DNA of 64,000 nt from Mycobacterium sp. GA-1199 (GTDB lineage Bacteria > Actinomycetota > Actinomycetes > Mycobacteriales > Mycobacteriaceae), in contig NZ_LQIX01000011.1 in the NCBI RefSeq assembly GCF_001500045.1, positions 1 through 64,000 on the forward strand, in the 5' to 3' direction. The position numbers and the translations under genes are program-made. Position 1 is the first letter of the stretch, and every line of letters starts with the position of its first letter. Shown here piece by piece: positions 1 to 8,218 of the stretch. The notes under the pieces were generated by a model. The model did no database searches and was not told the origin of the DNA. It saw only the letters and a program-made list of their open reading frames with translations.

Positions 1-22
1 AAGGCAAGAGGTGGAAGCGGCA

Positions 23-56
23 CAACAACACTCCTCAATCAAAACGAGTGCTGTTG
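23..56 (-). terminator. Hairpin downstream of mbtA, terminator-like
   Basis: An 11-nt inverted repeat (positions 23-33 against 46-56) is separated by a 12-nt loop. Read on the minus strand, the mbtA direction, all 11 positions pair if one G-U wobble is allowed; on the plus strand the same position is a mismatch. It begins about 60 nt beyond the mbtA stop codon. There is no clear U-tract, which is common for mycobacterial terminators, so a terminator role is inferred from position and stem only. Confidence 0.4.
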
Positions 57-116
57 CATCGACCCCCTGAACCGAAGGCCGACGTTTGCCGCAGAGGTTC
101 AGTTTCGGCGGTGAGT

Positions 117-1799
117 TCAGGACGTCAACTGCGTGACGACCTTCTTCTTGTCGACCTTGCCGACCGCGGTCTTGGGCAGCATGGGCAGCGGCGCCAGCAC
201 GTCGGGCCTGCAGTGCGCCGACACACCACGTTCGTCGAGGAACTGGTTGAGCTCGGCCAGGGTGATCGGCGCGCCCTTGAACACAACGGCGGCACAGATC
301 TTTTCGCCGAGGAACTCATCGGGCAGCGCCACCGCCGCCGCGGTGTAGACCGCCGGGTGGGCGAACAGATGCTCTTCGAGGTCCGACGCCGACACCGTCT
401 CACCCCCGCGGTGGATGACGTCCTTGATGCGGCCGGTCACCTCGACGTAGCCGGCGCGCGGACCGTCGGCGAAGATGCGTACACGGTCACCGCTGCGGTA
501 GAAGCCGTCCGGGGTGAACGAACGGGCGTTGGCCTCCTCGGCGCGGTAGTAGCCGTTGAGTGTGTAGGGGCCCCGTACCAGCAGCTCGCCCTCCTCGCCG
601 GGCGCCACCTCCGCGCCGGACTCGTCGACGACGCGCATCTCGTCGTGCGCCGACATCGGCCTGCCCTGGGTGTTGACCACGACGTCGACGGGATCGCCGG
701 GCCGGGTGAAGTTCAGCATGCCCTCGGCCATGCCGAAGATCTGCTGCAGCCCCGGCGTGAGGCCGGACAGGATGTACTCGGCCTCCTGCGGTGTCATCCG
801 GGAACCGCCGACCTGCACGAGCCGCAGCCCCGTCGGCAACACGGGCTCCCACTCGCAGGCCTGGGTCCACACCTTGGCCAGCGCGTTGACCAGCGCGGTG
901 ACCGTGACATTGTGCCGGTCGATCAGCGCGAACGCGGCCTCCGGGCTCGCGTCGGTGGTGAATACCGATGTCGCGCCGACGGTCATCGACCCGAGCAGTC
1001 CCGGGCACGCCAGCGGGAAATTGTGTCCGGCGGGCAACACCACGAGATAGACGTCGTCGCCGGTGAGGTGGCACTCCTGGGCGCTCGCCCTCGCGGTGTA
1101 GAGGTAGTCGTTGTGGGTCCGGGCGATGAGCTTCGGCAGACCCGTGGTACCCCCCGACACCAGAAGAAGGGCGGGCGCATCGGGATCGAACGGCGCCCGC
1201 TCTGCCGGTGGACCATCGAAATCGGCCAGCACGGACCAGGATTGGAACCGTCCCGCGTCTCCGTGGACGAACACGTGCTGCAGCGCCGGATTGTTGCCGG
1301 CGAGTTCGTCGGCGAGTTCGCGGTAGTCGAAGCCGCCGACCGAATCGGGCACGATCAGGCCCACCGCGCCGCTGACCGCGGCGAAATGATTCAGCTCCGC
1401 CGACCTGTGTCCCGGCAGGCACATCACGGGGACGACGCCCGCCCGCAGCACACCGAACAGGGCCACGGCGAATTCGCAGGTGTTCGGGAGCTGTAGAAGC
1501 ATGCGGTCGCCGGGAGCGATGCCGCGATCGGCCAGCGCCGCCGCGATCCGCTCGGCGCGGGCATCGAGTTCGGCGAACGTGTAGCTGACCTGGTTGTCGA
1601 TCACCGCGGTCCGGTCGGGCCACGCAGCGGCCGCACCGGTCAGGATCGACTCGAGTGGTTCGTCGGTCCAGTAACCCGCGCGGCGGTACTTGTCGGCGCG
1701 GTCTGCGGGGAAGGGTACGAAACCCGTTCCGAGGTCGCCGAGCCCGCCGCCCCCAAGGGGCTGTCCTGCTGTTGGGCGCTGCTCGAAACCGGTGCTCAT
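117..1799 (-). CDS. mbtA: Salicylyl-AMP ligase MbtA (mycobactin synthesis)
   Basis: This protein activates salicylate with ATP and loads it on the aryl carrier domain of MbtB, the first step of mycobactin assembly in the cytosol. The 560-residue product is a complete stand-alone adenylation enzyme. The phosphate-binding motif SGGTTGLPK lies near residues 213-221, YRSGD and GRIKDVIHRGGE follow in the C-terminal half, and a C-terminal GKVDKKK carries the expected catalytic lysine near residue 543. The frame stays open much further upstream. The ATG at 1799 was chosen because it starts at the usual MbtA N-terminus and leaves a 102-bp divergent promoter region with mbtB. Length is close to the M. 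tuberculosis protein (about 565). It is probably iron-repressed through the IdeR-like box at 1868-1886. Confidence 0.93.
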   Translation of the reverse strand: MSTGFEQRPTAGQPLGGGGLGDLGTGFVPFPADRADKYRRAGYWTDEPLESILTGAAAAWPDRTAVIDNQVSYTFAELDARAERIAAALADRGIAPGDRMLLQLPNTCEFAVALFGVLRAGVVPVMCLPGHRSAELNHFAAVSGAVGLIVPDSVGGFDYRELADELAGNNPALQHVFVHGDAGRFQSWSVLADFDGPPAERAPFDPDAPALLLVSGGTTGLPKLIARTHNDYLYTARASAQECHLTGDDVYLVVLPAGHNFPLACPGLLGSMTVGATSVFTTDASPEAAFALIDRHNVTVTALVNALAKVWTQACEWEPVLPTGLRLVQVGGSRMTPQEAEYILSGLTPGLQQIFGMAEGMLNFTRPGDPVDVVVNTQGRPMSAHDEMRVVDESGAEVAPGEEGELLVRGPYTLNGYYRAEEANARSFTPDGFYRSGDRVRIFADGPRAGYVEVTGRIKDVIHRGGETVSASDLEEHLFAHPAVYTAAAVALPDEFLGEKICAAVVFKGAPITLAELNQFLDERGVSAHCRPDVLAPLPMLPKTAVGKVDKKKVVTQLTS

Positions 1800-1842
1800 A
1801 AAGGATGCGACCCCTTGGGGTAGGTGTGTTCGGTGCGTCGAA

Positions 1843-1848
1843 TATAAG
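1843..1848 (+). promoter_or_regulatory. Candidate -10 element for mbtB
   Basis: TATAAG matches the TATAAT consensus at five of six positions. It is followed about 20 nt later by the IdeR-like box, so a repressor bound there would cover the start of transcription. No convincing -35 hexamer is seen 16-18 nt upstream. The assignment rests on sequence match and position only. Confidence 0.4.
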
Positions 1849-1867
1849 GTAGCGTGCCCCGCGTTAG

Positions 1868-1886
1868 TTAGGGCAGCCTGTACTAA
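1868..1886. promoter_or_regulatory. IdeR-like iron box between mbtA and mbtB
   Basis: TTAGGGCAGCCTGTACTAA matches the 19-bp IdeR consensus TWAGGTWAGSCTWACCTWA at 14 of 19 positions, including both outer arms. IdeR with Fe(II) represses mycobactin genes in mycobacteria (established). The box sits in the short divergent region, so it could control mbtA and mbtB together. A second, tandem box was looked for here and none better than 10/19 was found. Confidence 0.75.
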
Positions 1887-1901
1887 TCCGGAGGACGCGT
1901 C

Positions 1902-4900
1902 GTGGGTGTGGGTGAGACTGGTTCGCTGACCGGGCAGGGGACCGAGCGAACGACCGATCGCACCGTCCGCGAGGAGGTCGCCGAGCTCCTCGGGGTGAGT
2001 CCCGACGAGGTCGACCCGAACGCCGACCTGATCGCCTCCGGACTCGACTCGATCCGCATGATGTCGCTGTCGGGCCGGTGGCGCAAGCAGGGCATGGACA
2101 TCAACTTCGCCGCCCTCGCGGAGAACCCGACCGTGGCGGCGTGGTCGGCGCTGGTCGCCCAGCGGTCCGGTGGCGGCGAAGCCGAGCAGGCGACGCACAC
2201 CGCGCCGGCCGGCGACGAGAACGACCCCTTCCCGTTGGCGCCGATGCAGCACGCGATGTGGTTGGGCCGCAACGACGATCAGCAACTCGGCGGGGTCGCC
2301 GCACACCTGTACGTCGAGTTCGACGGCGCCGGCGTAGACCCGCAGCGGTTGCAGAGCGCGGCAACCAAACTCATTGCGCGCCACCCGATGTTGCGGGTCG
2401 AGATCCTTCCCGACGGCACCCAGCGGATCGGGGAGCGCGGCCTGCCCGTAACGGTCTACGACCTGCGCGACCTGGACGCCGCGGCCGCCGAGCAGCGCCT
2501 CGAGTCCATCCGGCACGAGAAATCGCACCAGATCCTCGACGGCGACGTACTCGAGTTGAGCTTGTCGCTGCGTCCCGACGGGCGCACCCGGCTGCACGTC
2601 GATATGGACATGAATGCCGCCGACGCGGTGAGCTACCGCAAGTTCATGGCCGACCTCGCGGTGTTCTACCGCGGCGGCGATCTACCCGAGCTGGGATACA
2701 CCTATCGGGAATACCGCGCCGCGCTGGCCGCGTCCGATCCCGGCCCGTCCGACGAGGATGTGCGGTGGTGGGCCGAACGCATCCCCGAACTTCCCGAATC
2801 GCCGGCGCTGCCGCTGATTCCGCCGGCCGAACAGAACGACCCCCGGCGCAGCGTCCGGCTCTGGCACATCTTCGACGTCCCGACCCGCGACGCCTTGTTC
2901 GCCGCCGCGCACCGCCGTGGCATCACGCCGGCAATGGCCGTCGCTGCGTCGTATTCCCATGCGCTGGCACGCTGGTCGAGCGGTTCGCGGTTCCTGCTGA
3001 ACCTGCCGATGTTCGGACGTGAGCCGTTCCATCCCGACGTCGAGAAGCTCGTGGGCTGCTTCACGTCGTCGTTGATGCTCGACATCGACCTCACCGAAAC
3101 CCGCACGCCCGCGCAGCGGGCCCGCGCCGTGCAGCAGACCCTGCACAACACCGCGCGGCATTCGAGATACTCGGGCCTGTCGGTGTTGCGCGACCTCGGG
3201 CGTCACCGGGGCAGCCAGGTGCTGGCGCCGATCGTCTACACCAGCGCACTGGGGCTCGGCGACCTGTTCGCCGGCGAGGTCACCGACCAGTTCGGGGCCC
3301 CGGTGTGGACGATCTCGCAGGGCCCGCAGGTGCTCATCGACGCGCAGGCGACCCCGCTCGCCGACGGTCTGATGATCAACTGGGATGTGCGCGTCGACGC
3401 GTTCCGGCCCGGTGTCGCCGACGCGATGTTCGCCTACCACCTCGCCGAGCTGACCCGGCTCGCGACCGACGACGCCGCGTGGGACGCTCCCGATCCGCCC
3501 GCGGTGCCCGAGACGCAGCGAGCCGTGCGGCGGGCGGTCAACAGCATCACGGCGCCGCCGAGCGGCGAGGCGATCCACGACGGGTTCTTCAACCGAGCGC
3601 TCGCCGACCCCGACGCCCCGGCGGTGTTGAGCCGCGACGGCGACCTGACCTACACCGAACTTCGTGACCGGGCCTTGGGTGTGTCGGCGACGTTGCGCGA
3701 CAACGGCGTTCGCCCCGGTGACCTCGTCGCGCTGATCGGGCCCAAGTGCGCCGAACAGATCCCCGCCGTGCTCGGCATCCTCGCGGCGGGCGCCGCCTAC
3801 CTCCCGATCGGCGCGGGCCAGCCCGCCGAGCGCACCGCGCGGATACTCGAGTCGAGTGCGGTGGCCGCGGTCCTCGTGTGCGGTGGCACCGGGGCGAACC
3901 ACACGGGGACGAACCACACCGGCGTGCCGGTCATCACCGTCGCCGACGCGATCACCCGCGACACGTCCGACGTGCAGCCCGCCCCGACCGACCCGAATTC
4001 GCTTGCCTACGTGCTGTTCACCTCGGGTTCGACCGGTGAACCCAAGGGGGTGGAGCTCACTCACGACGCGGTGATGAACACCGTCGAATTCGTCTCCTAC
4101 CATTTCGGCCTGCACCGGGGTGATCGCAGCCTGGCGCTGGCCTCGCTGGAAGCCGACATGTCGGTGCTCGAGATATTCGCGCTGCTGCGCGCGGGCGGCG
4201 CGGTCGTGGTGGTCGACGAGGATCAGCGCCGCGATCCGGACACCTGGGCGCGATTGATCCAGCAGCACGGCGTGACGTTCCTGAACTGGATGCCCGGATG
4301 GCTCGACATGCTGCTCGAGGTCGGCGGCGACCGGCTGACCAGCCTGCGGGTGGTGCTGCTCGGTGGCGACTGGGTGCGCCCGGATCTGATTCGGACCCTG
4401 CGTAACTCGGCCCCGGACGTCCGCGCCGCCGGTCTGGGCGGCGCGACCGAGACCGCGGTGCACGGAACGATCTGCGAGGTCGGTGATCTGCCCGCGCACT
4501 GGACATCGGTGCCCTACGGCACCCCCTTCCCGAACAACGCCTGCCGCGTGGTGGCCGCCGACGGGTCGGATTGCCCCGACTGGGTCCCCGGCGAACTGTG
4601 GTTCACCGGCCGCGGCATAGCGCGCGGTTACCGCCGGCACCCCGACCTGACGGCCGAGAAGTTCGTCGAGCACGAGGGCCGAACCTGGTACCGCACCGGC
4701 GATCTCGTTCGCTACCTTCCCGACGGGACACTGGAATTCGTCGGCCGTGTCGACCATCGGGTCAAGATCAGTGGATACCGCATCGAGCTCGGCGAGGTCG
4801 AGGCCGCCCTCAAGCGGGTCGCCGGAATCGACGCCGCGGTGGCGGCCGTCATTCCCGGTGAACGCGATGTGCTGGCGGCTCTGGTGCGCACCGACGATCC

Positions 4901-5417
4901 CGCGGTCGATGCGCGGGCGGTCACCGCGGCCATGACCGATCTCGTTCCCGCCCACATGATCCCGAAGATCGTCGCGGTCGCCGACCGTATCCCGTTCACC
5001 GTCAACGGCAAGATCGACCGCAAGGCCGTGGCGCGCCTGCTGGCCGACGTGGAACCGCCCGCCGCACAGGGGTATCGGGCACCGGCCACCCCGTTGGAGT
5101 CCGCGTTGGTGGCGATCGTCGAAGATGTGCTCGACGTCGACGACGACGTCCGCGTGGGTGTGGACGACGACTTCTTCTCCCTCGGTGGGGATTCCGTGCT
5201 GGCCACGCAGATGATCGCCCGGGTGCGCGACTGGCTGGACACCCCGACGGTGTTGGTCACCGACATGTTCGCCGCCCGGTGCGTCGCCAGGCTCGCCGAG
5301 CGACTCCTCGGTCGCGAACCCGACGGCGACCGGCTCAACGCCGTCGCCGAGGTTTATCTGGAGGTCGCGCAGATGGACAGCGTCGAAGTGCTGTCCGAAC
5401 TCGAATCGTCAGCCTAG
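1902..5417 (+). CDS. mbtB: Mycobactin NRPS MbtB (ArCP-Cy-A-PCP)
   Basis: This phenyloxazoline synthase receives salicylate from MbtA, activates threonine or serine and cyclises it to the hydroxyphenyl-oxazoline. The 1171 residues read in order: an aryl carrier domain with GLDS (Ser50 for phosphopantetheine); a condensation/cyclisation domain whose motif DxxxxDxxS falls at 236-244, the signature of Cy rather than ordinary C domains; an adenylation domain with FTSGSTGEPKG near 706-716; and a peptidyl carrier with LGGDS (Ser1098). The protein stops about 70 residues after this serine, so there is no thioesterase domain, unlike the longer (about 1414 residue) M. tuberculosis MbtB as I recall it. 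The GTG start has GGAGG seven bases upstream. The last 9 nt overlap the convergent oxidoreductase gene. Confidence 0.95.
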   Translation: MGVGETGSLTGQGTERTTDRTVREEVAELLGVSPDEVDPNADLIASGLDSIRMMSLSGRWRKQGMDINFAALAENPTVAAWSALVAQRSGGGEAEQATHTAPAGDENDPFPLAPMQHAMWLGRNDDQQLGGVAAHLYVEFDGAGVDPQRLQSAATKLIARHPMLRVEILPDGTQRIGERGLPVTVYDLRDLDAAAAEQRLESIRHEKSHQILDGDVLELSLSLRPDGRTRLHVDMDMNAADAVSYRKFMADLAVFYRGGDLPELGYTYREYRAALAASDPGPSDEDVRWWAERIPELPESPALPLIPPAEQNDPRRSVRLWHIFDVPTRDALFAAAHRRGITPAMAVAASYSHALARWSSGSRFLLNLPMFGREPFHPDVEKLVGCFTSSLMLDIDLTETRTPAQRARAVQQTLHNTARHSRYSGLSVLRDLGRHRGSQVLAPIVYTSALGLGDLFAGEVTDQFGAPVWTISQGPQVLIDAQATPLADGLMINWDVRVDAFRPGVADAMFAYHLAELTRLATDDAAWDAPDPPAVPETQRAVRRAVNSITAPPSGEAIHDGFFNRALADPDAPAVLSRDGDLTYTELRDRALGVSATLRDNGVRPGDLVALIGPKCAEQIPAVLGILAAGAAYLPIGAGQPAERTARILESSAVAAVLVCGGTGANHTGTNHTGVPVITVADAITRDTSDVQPAPTDPNSLAYVLFTSGSTGEPKGVELTHDAVMNTVEFVSYHFGLHRGDRSLALASLEADMSVLEIFALLRAGGAVVVVDEDQRRDPDTWARLIQQHGVTFLNWMPGWLDMLLEVGGDRLTSLRVVLLGGDWVRPDLIRTLRNSAPDVRAAGLGGATETAVHGTICEVGDLPAHWTSVPYGTPFPNNACRVVAADGSDCPDWVPGELWFTGRGIARGYRRHPDLTAEKFVEHEGRTWYRTGDLVRYLPDGTLEFVGRVDHRVKISGYRIELGEVEAALKRVAGIDAAVAAVIPGERDVLAALVRTDDPAVDARAVTAAMTDLVPAHMIPKIVAVADRIPFTVNGKIDRKAVARLLADVEPPAAQGYRAPATPLESALVAIVEDVLDVDDDVRVGVDDDFFSLGGDSVLATQMIARVRDWLDTPTVLVTDMFAARCVARLAERLLGREPDGDRLNAVAEVYLEVAQMDSVEVLSELESSA

Positions 5418-6269
5418 GGCACCAGACAACCGACGCCACTGATCGCGCGGGAACGCCCGCGGGTCGGCGGTCAGCACCTGCACGCACACGTGGTCGGCAC
5501 CGGCATCGAGGTGTTGCTGGACCCGGCTCAGCACGGTCTGTTCGTCGCCCGAGGCGATGATCGCGTCGAACAACCGGTCGCTGACCGTCTCGACATCCTC
5601 CTCGGTGAACCCCGTCCGCAACAGGTTGTTGCGGTAGTTGGGCAGCGCCAGATACGAACGCAGCCAATCGGTTCCGACCGAACGCGCCTCGTCGCGGTCG
5701 GTGGTGAGCAGGACGGTCTGCTCGGGCAGCAGCAGCGGGCCCTCGCCCAGCTGCTCGCGGGCGTAGCGCGTGTGGTCGGGGGTGACGAGGTAGGGGTGCG
5801 CTCCGCGCGCGCGGGTCGCGGCCAGTTCGAGCATCTTCGGGCCCAGGGCCGCGAGCACCCGGTTGGCGACCGGAACCGGTTGCGGGGTCGCATCGATCGC
5901 GTCCAGGTACTTGCGGGTTGCGGCCAGCGGCTTGCGGTAGAGGCCCGGTTCCTTCGAATCGATCAGCGGCGCATGGCTCACTCCGATCCCCAGCAGGAAG
6001 CGCTCGCCGTGGCTCTCGGTCAGTGCCGCGTAGCGGGCGGCCACCTCGGCGGGCTCGTGCATCCAGAGGTTGAGGATCCCGGTGGCGATCACCACTCGCT
6101 TGGTCGCCGAGAGCAGGTGTTCGACCGAATCGAGGACCGGCCCGCCGACGTCGGGAATCCACAGGGCGGTGAACCCGAGGTCCTCCAACTCCGCGGCGGC
6201 CTCGGCCGCTTCACCCTGATCGCCGTATCGCAACTGCGAACTCCAGATACCGACCCCTGCCAGATCCAT
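5409..6269 (-). CDS. F420-dependent LLM-class oxidoreductase
   Basis: The 286-residue product belongs to the luciferase-like (LLM) flavin/F420 family, in the TIGR03620-like probable F420 group typical of mycobacteria. Such enzymes are TIM barrels using reduced F420 or FMN; the substrate is unknown. Visible family features are the N-terminal beta strand GVGIW, the AAELEDLGFTALWIPD helix-strand, the central TGILNLW segment and the RFLLGIGVSHAPLI loop. The ATG at 6269 is preferred over a start 45 nt upstream because AAGGGA lies six bases before it. The gene is convergent with and overlaps mbtB, and diverges from the siderophore-type ABC genes across an IdeR-like box. An iron-linked role, such as handling a siderophore or its ferric form, is inference from context. 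Confidence 0.82.
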   Translation of the reverse strand: MDLAGVGIWSSQLRYGDQGEAAEAAAELEDLGFTALWIPDVGGPVLDSVEHLLSATKRVVIATGILNLWMHEPAEVAARYAALTESHGERFLLGIGVSHAPLIDSKEPGLYRKPLAATRKYLDAIDATPQPVPVANRVLAALGPKMLELAATRARGAHPYLVTPDHTRYAREQLGEGPLLLPEQTVLLTTDRDEARSVGTDWLRSYLALPNYRNNLLRTGFTEEDVETVSDRLFDAIIASGDEQTVLSRVQQHLDAGADHVCVQVLTADPRAFPRDQWRRLSGALG

Positions 6270-6348
6270 GAACGGTCCCTTCGAAAGGTGCGAGCTCGTA
6301 ACCGACGTCTTCACGTTACGTAGCCACCGCCGACTCGTATGCGCCCGG

Positions 6349-6367
6349 TAGGGTTAGGCGATCCTTA
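6349..6367. promoter_or_regulatory. Strong IdeR-like iron box before the ABC transporter pair
   Basis: TAGGGTTAGGCGATCCTTA matches the 19-bp IdeR consensus at 16 of 19 positions, the best of the four boxes seen. It ends 24 nt before the ABC transporter start and lies 80 nt from the start of the divergent oxidoreductase, so it may control both. The half-sites are nearly palindromic. Confidence 0.8.
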
Positions 6368-6391
6368 CCCACCGCTAGATCTGGAGGGTGC

Positions 6392-8218
6392 ATGACCGCT
6401 GTGCAACCCGCGCCCGCCATCGAGACGGGTCCCCCCGAAACCGCGGCCGACGCGGCCAAGCGGGCGGCCACCTACGACAAGCTCGCGCTGCAGCAGCTGC
6501 TCGCCCCCACTCGCGCCCGCTCGTCGCGGGCGCAGCGCTACCAGCTGCTGGCCTCGGCGGCCACGATCGTGCCGTTCATCGGCATCGTGGAGATCGGCCG
6601 TGAACTGCTCGCCGGCGGACCGCCGGATACCACCAGGCTCTGGACCGTCGTCGCCATCGTGATCGTCGCGCTGCTGGTGCGCACGCTGGCCAGCGGTGCC
6701 GCGCTCACGATCACCCATTTCGCGGACGTGGATCTGCAGCGGTCGTTGCGGCTGCGGATCGTCGACAAGCTGGGCCGGTTGCCGCTGGGCTGGTTCGGCG
6801 GCAAGTCGTCGGGCGAGGTGAACAAGGCGGTCCAGAACGACGTCGGCGAACTGCATTTCCTGGTCGCTCATTCGGCCGTGGAGAACACCGGTGCGTTGGC
6901 CACCCCGCTGTTCGGCCTGATCTATTGCTTCTACCTCGACTGGCGGCTGGGCCTGCTGGCGATGGCCACCGTGCCGTTCTACATCGGCATCTACCTCGCG
7001 CTGGGGCGCGACTCCCGAACGCAGATGGAACGGCTCGACCGGGGGGTCGAACGGATCAGCGCCACCATCGTCGAGTTCATCGCCGGAGTGTCGGTGGTCA
7101 AGACATTCGGCCAGGCCGGCAAGGCGCACAAGCGTTTCGCCGACGCCGCCGACGAATTCAACGAGAGCTTCGCCGGGTGGATCGGACCGCTGGTCCGGGT
7201 CAAGGCGGTGTCGTCGGTCTTCATCGACACCCCGGTTCTGCTGCTGGCCAACCTGGCCGGCGGATACTGGTTCGTCCGCAGCGGCTGGGTCACCCCGATC
7301 GAGGTGCTGGGCTCGACGCTGGTCGCGGTGACCATCCCGGCGGCCGTCCTGACCGTCGGCTACTCCACCCACATCAAACGCCAGGCCGCGGCCGCCGCCG
7401 GGCGCCTGCAGCGCCTCCTGGACACACCCGTCCTGCCCGTCGCGCGCGAACCTGCGGTACCGCAGGACAATTCGATCCGATTCGAGGACGTCCGATTCTC
7501 CTACGACGGCGAGAACACCGTGCTGCACGACGTCTCGCTCACACTTCCGGCGGGGACCATCACCGCGCTCGTCGGACCGTCGGGCAGCGGCAAGTCGACG
7601 CTGGCCACCCTCGTGCCGCGCTTCCATGACGTCACCGCGGGCGCGGTGCGCGTCGGCGGTGTCGACGTCCGCGACATCGCGCCCGCCGAGCTGTACCGGC
7701 ACGTCGGGTTCGTTCTGCAGGACGTGCAACTGCTGGGCATCAGCGTCGCCGACAACATCCGCCTCGGCCGCGCCGACGCCACCGACGACGACGTCGTCGC
7801 GGCGGCCAAGGCCGCCCGTATCCACGACCGGATCCTGCAGCTGCCAAGGGGGTACGACTCCGTCATCGACGAGGACGCCCACTTCTCCGGCGGCGAGGCT
7901 CAGCGCGTCAGCATCGCGCGCGCGGTACTGGCCGACACCCCGATCCTGGTGCTCGACGAGGCGACCGCGTTCGCCGACCCCGATTCGGAAGCCCAGATCC
8001 AAGAGGCGTTGTCGCGGCTCATCGCGGGGCGCACCGTGCTGGTCATCGCGCACCGGTTGGGCTCGATCGTCTCGGCCGACAACGTGGTCGTGCTGGATCA
8101 AGGACGCGTCGTCGAACAGGGCAAGCATGACGAACTGCTCGCCGCGGGCGGGCAGTACGCGCGCATGTGGCAGTCCTACACGGCAGGCCACGCACGGGAA
8201 TGGGAGGTGGCCCGATGA
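6392..8218 (+). CDS. ABC transporter, exporter fold (IrtA/YbtP-like), subunit 1
   Basis: The 608-residue product fuses six membrane helices (about 70-380) to an ATPase domain. Walker A GPSGSGKS is at 395-402, the signature SGGEA at 499-503, Walker B Asp522-Glu523 and the H-loop His554. It pairs with the next gene as a heterodimeric transporter. Type IV exporter-fold pairs such as mycobacterial IrtAB and Yersinia YbtPQ import ferric siderophores despite their fold (established). IrtA carries an N-terminal FAD/siderophore-reductase domain; here only about 55 residues precede the first helix, so that domain is missing and the arrangement is more like YbtP. It starts with ATG behind a GGAGGG site, 24 nt after a strong IdeR-like box. 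The direction of transport is inferred. Confidence 0.88.
   Translation: MTAVQPAPAIETGPPETAADAAKRAATYDKLALQQLLAPTRARSSRAQRYQLLASAATIVPFIGIVEIGRELLAGGPPDTTRLWTVVAIVIVALLVRTLASGAALTITHFADVDLQRSLRLRIVDKLGRLPLGWFGGKSSGEVNKAVQNDVGELHFLVAHSAVENTGALATPLFGLIYCFYLDWRLGLLAMATVPFYIGIYLALGRDSRTQMERLDRGVERISATIVEFIAGVSVVKTFGQAGKAHKRFADAADEFNESFAGWIGPLVRVKAVSSVFIDTPVLLLANLAGGYWFVRSGWVTPIEVLGSTLVAVTIPAAVLTVGYSTHIKRQAAAAAGRLQRLLDTPVLPVAREPAVPQDNSIRFEDVRFSYDGENTVLHDVSLTLPAGTITALVGPSGSGKSTLATLVPRFHDVTAGAVRVGGVDVRDIAPAELYRHVGFVLQDVQLLGISVADNIRLGRADATDDDVVAAAKAARIHDRILQLPRGYDSVIDEDAHFSGGEAQRVSIARAVLADTPILVLDEATAFADPDSEAQIQEALSRLIAGRTVLVIAHRLGSIVSADNVVVLDQGRVVEQGKHDELLAAGGQYARMWQSYTAGHAREWEVAR

Noticed and set aside
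1845..1867. A second IdeR box upstream of the mbtA/mbtB box
   Set aside because: Best alignment gives only about 10 of 19 matches, mostly in one half-site.
2682..4955. A 757-codon open frame on the minus strand opposite mbtB
   Set aside because: Arg/Gly/His-rich composition of an antisense shadow in high-GC DNA; mbtB domains are intact on the plus strand.
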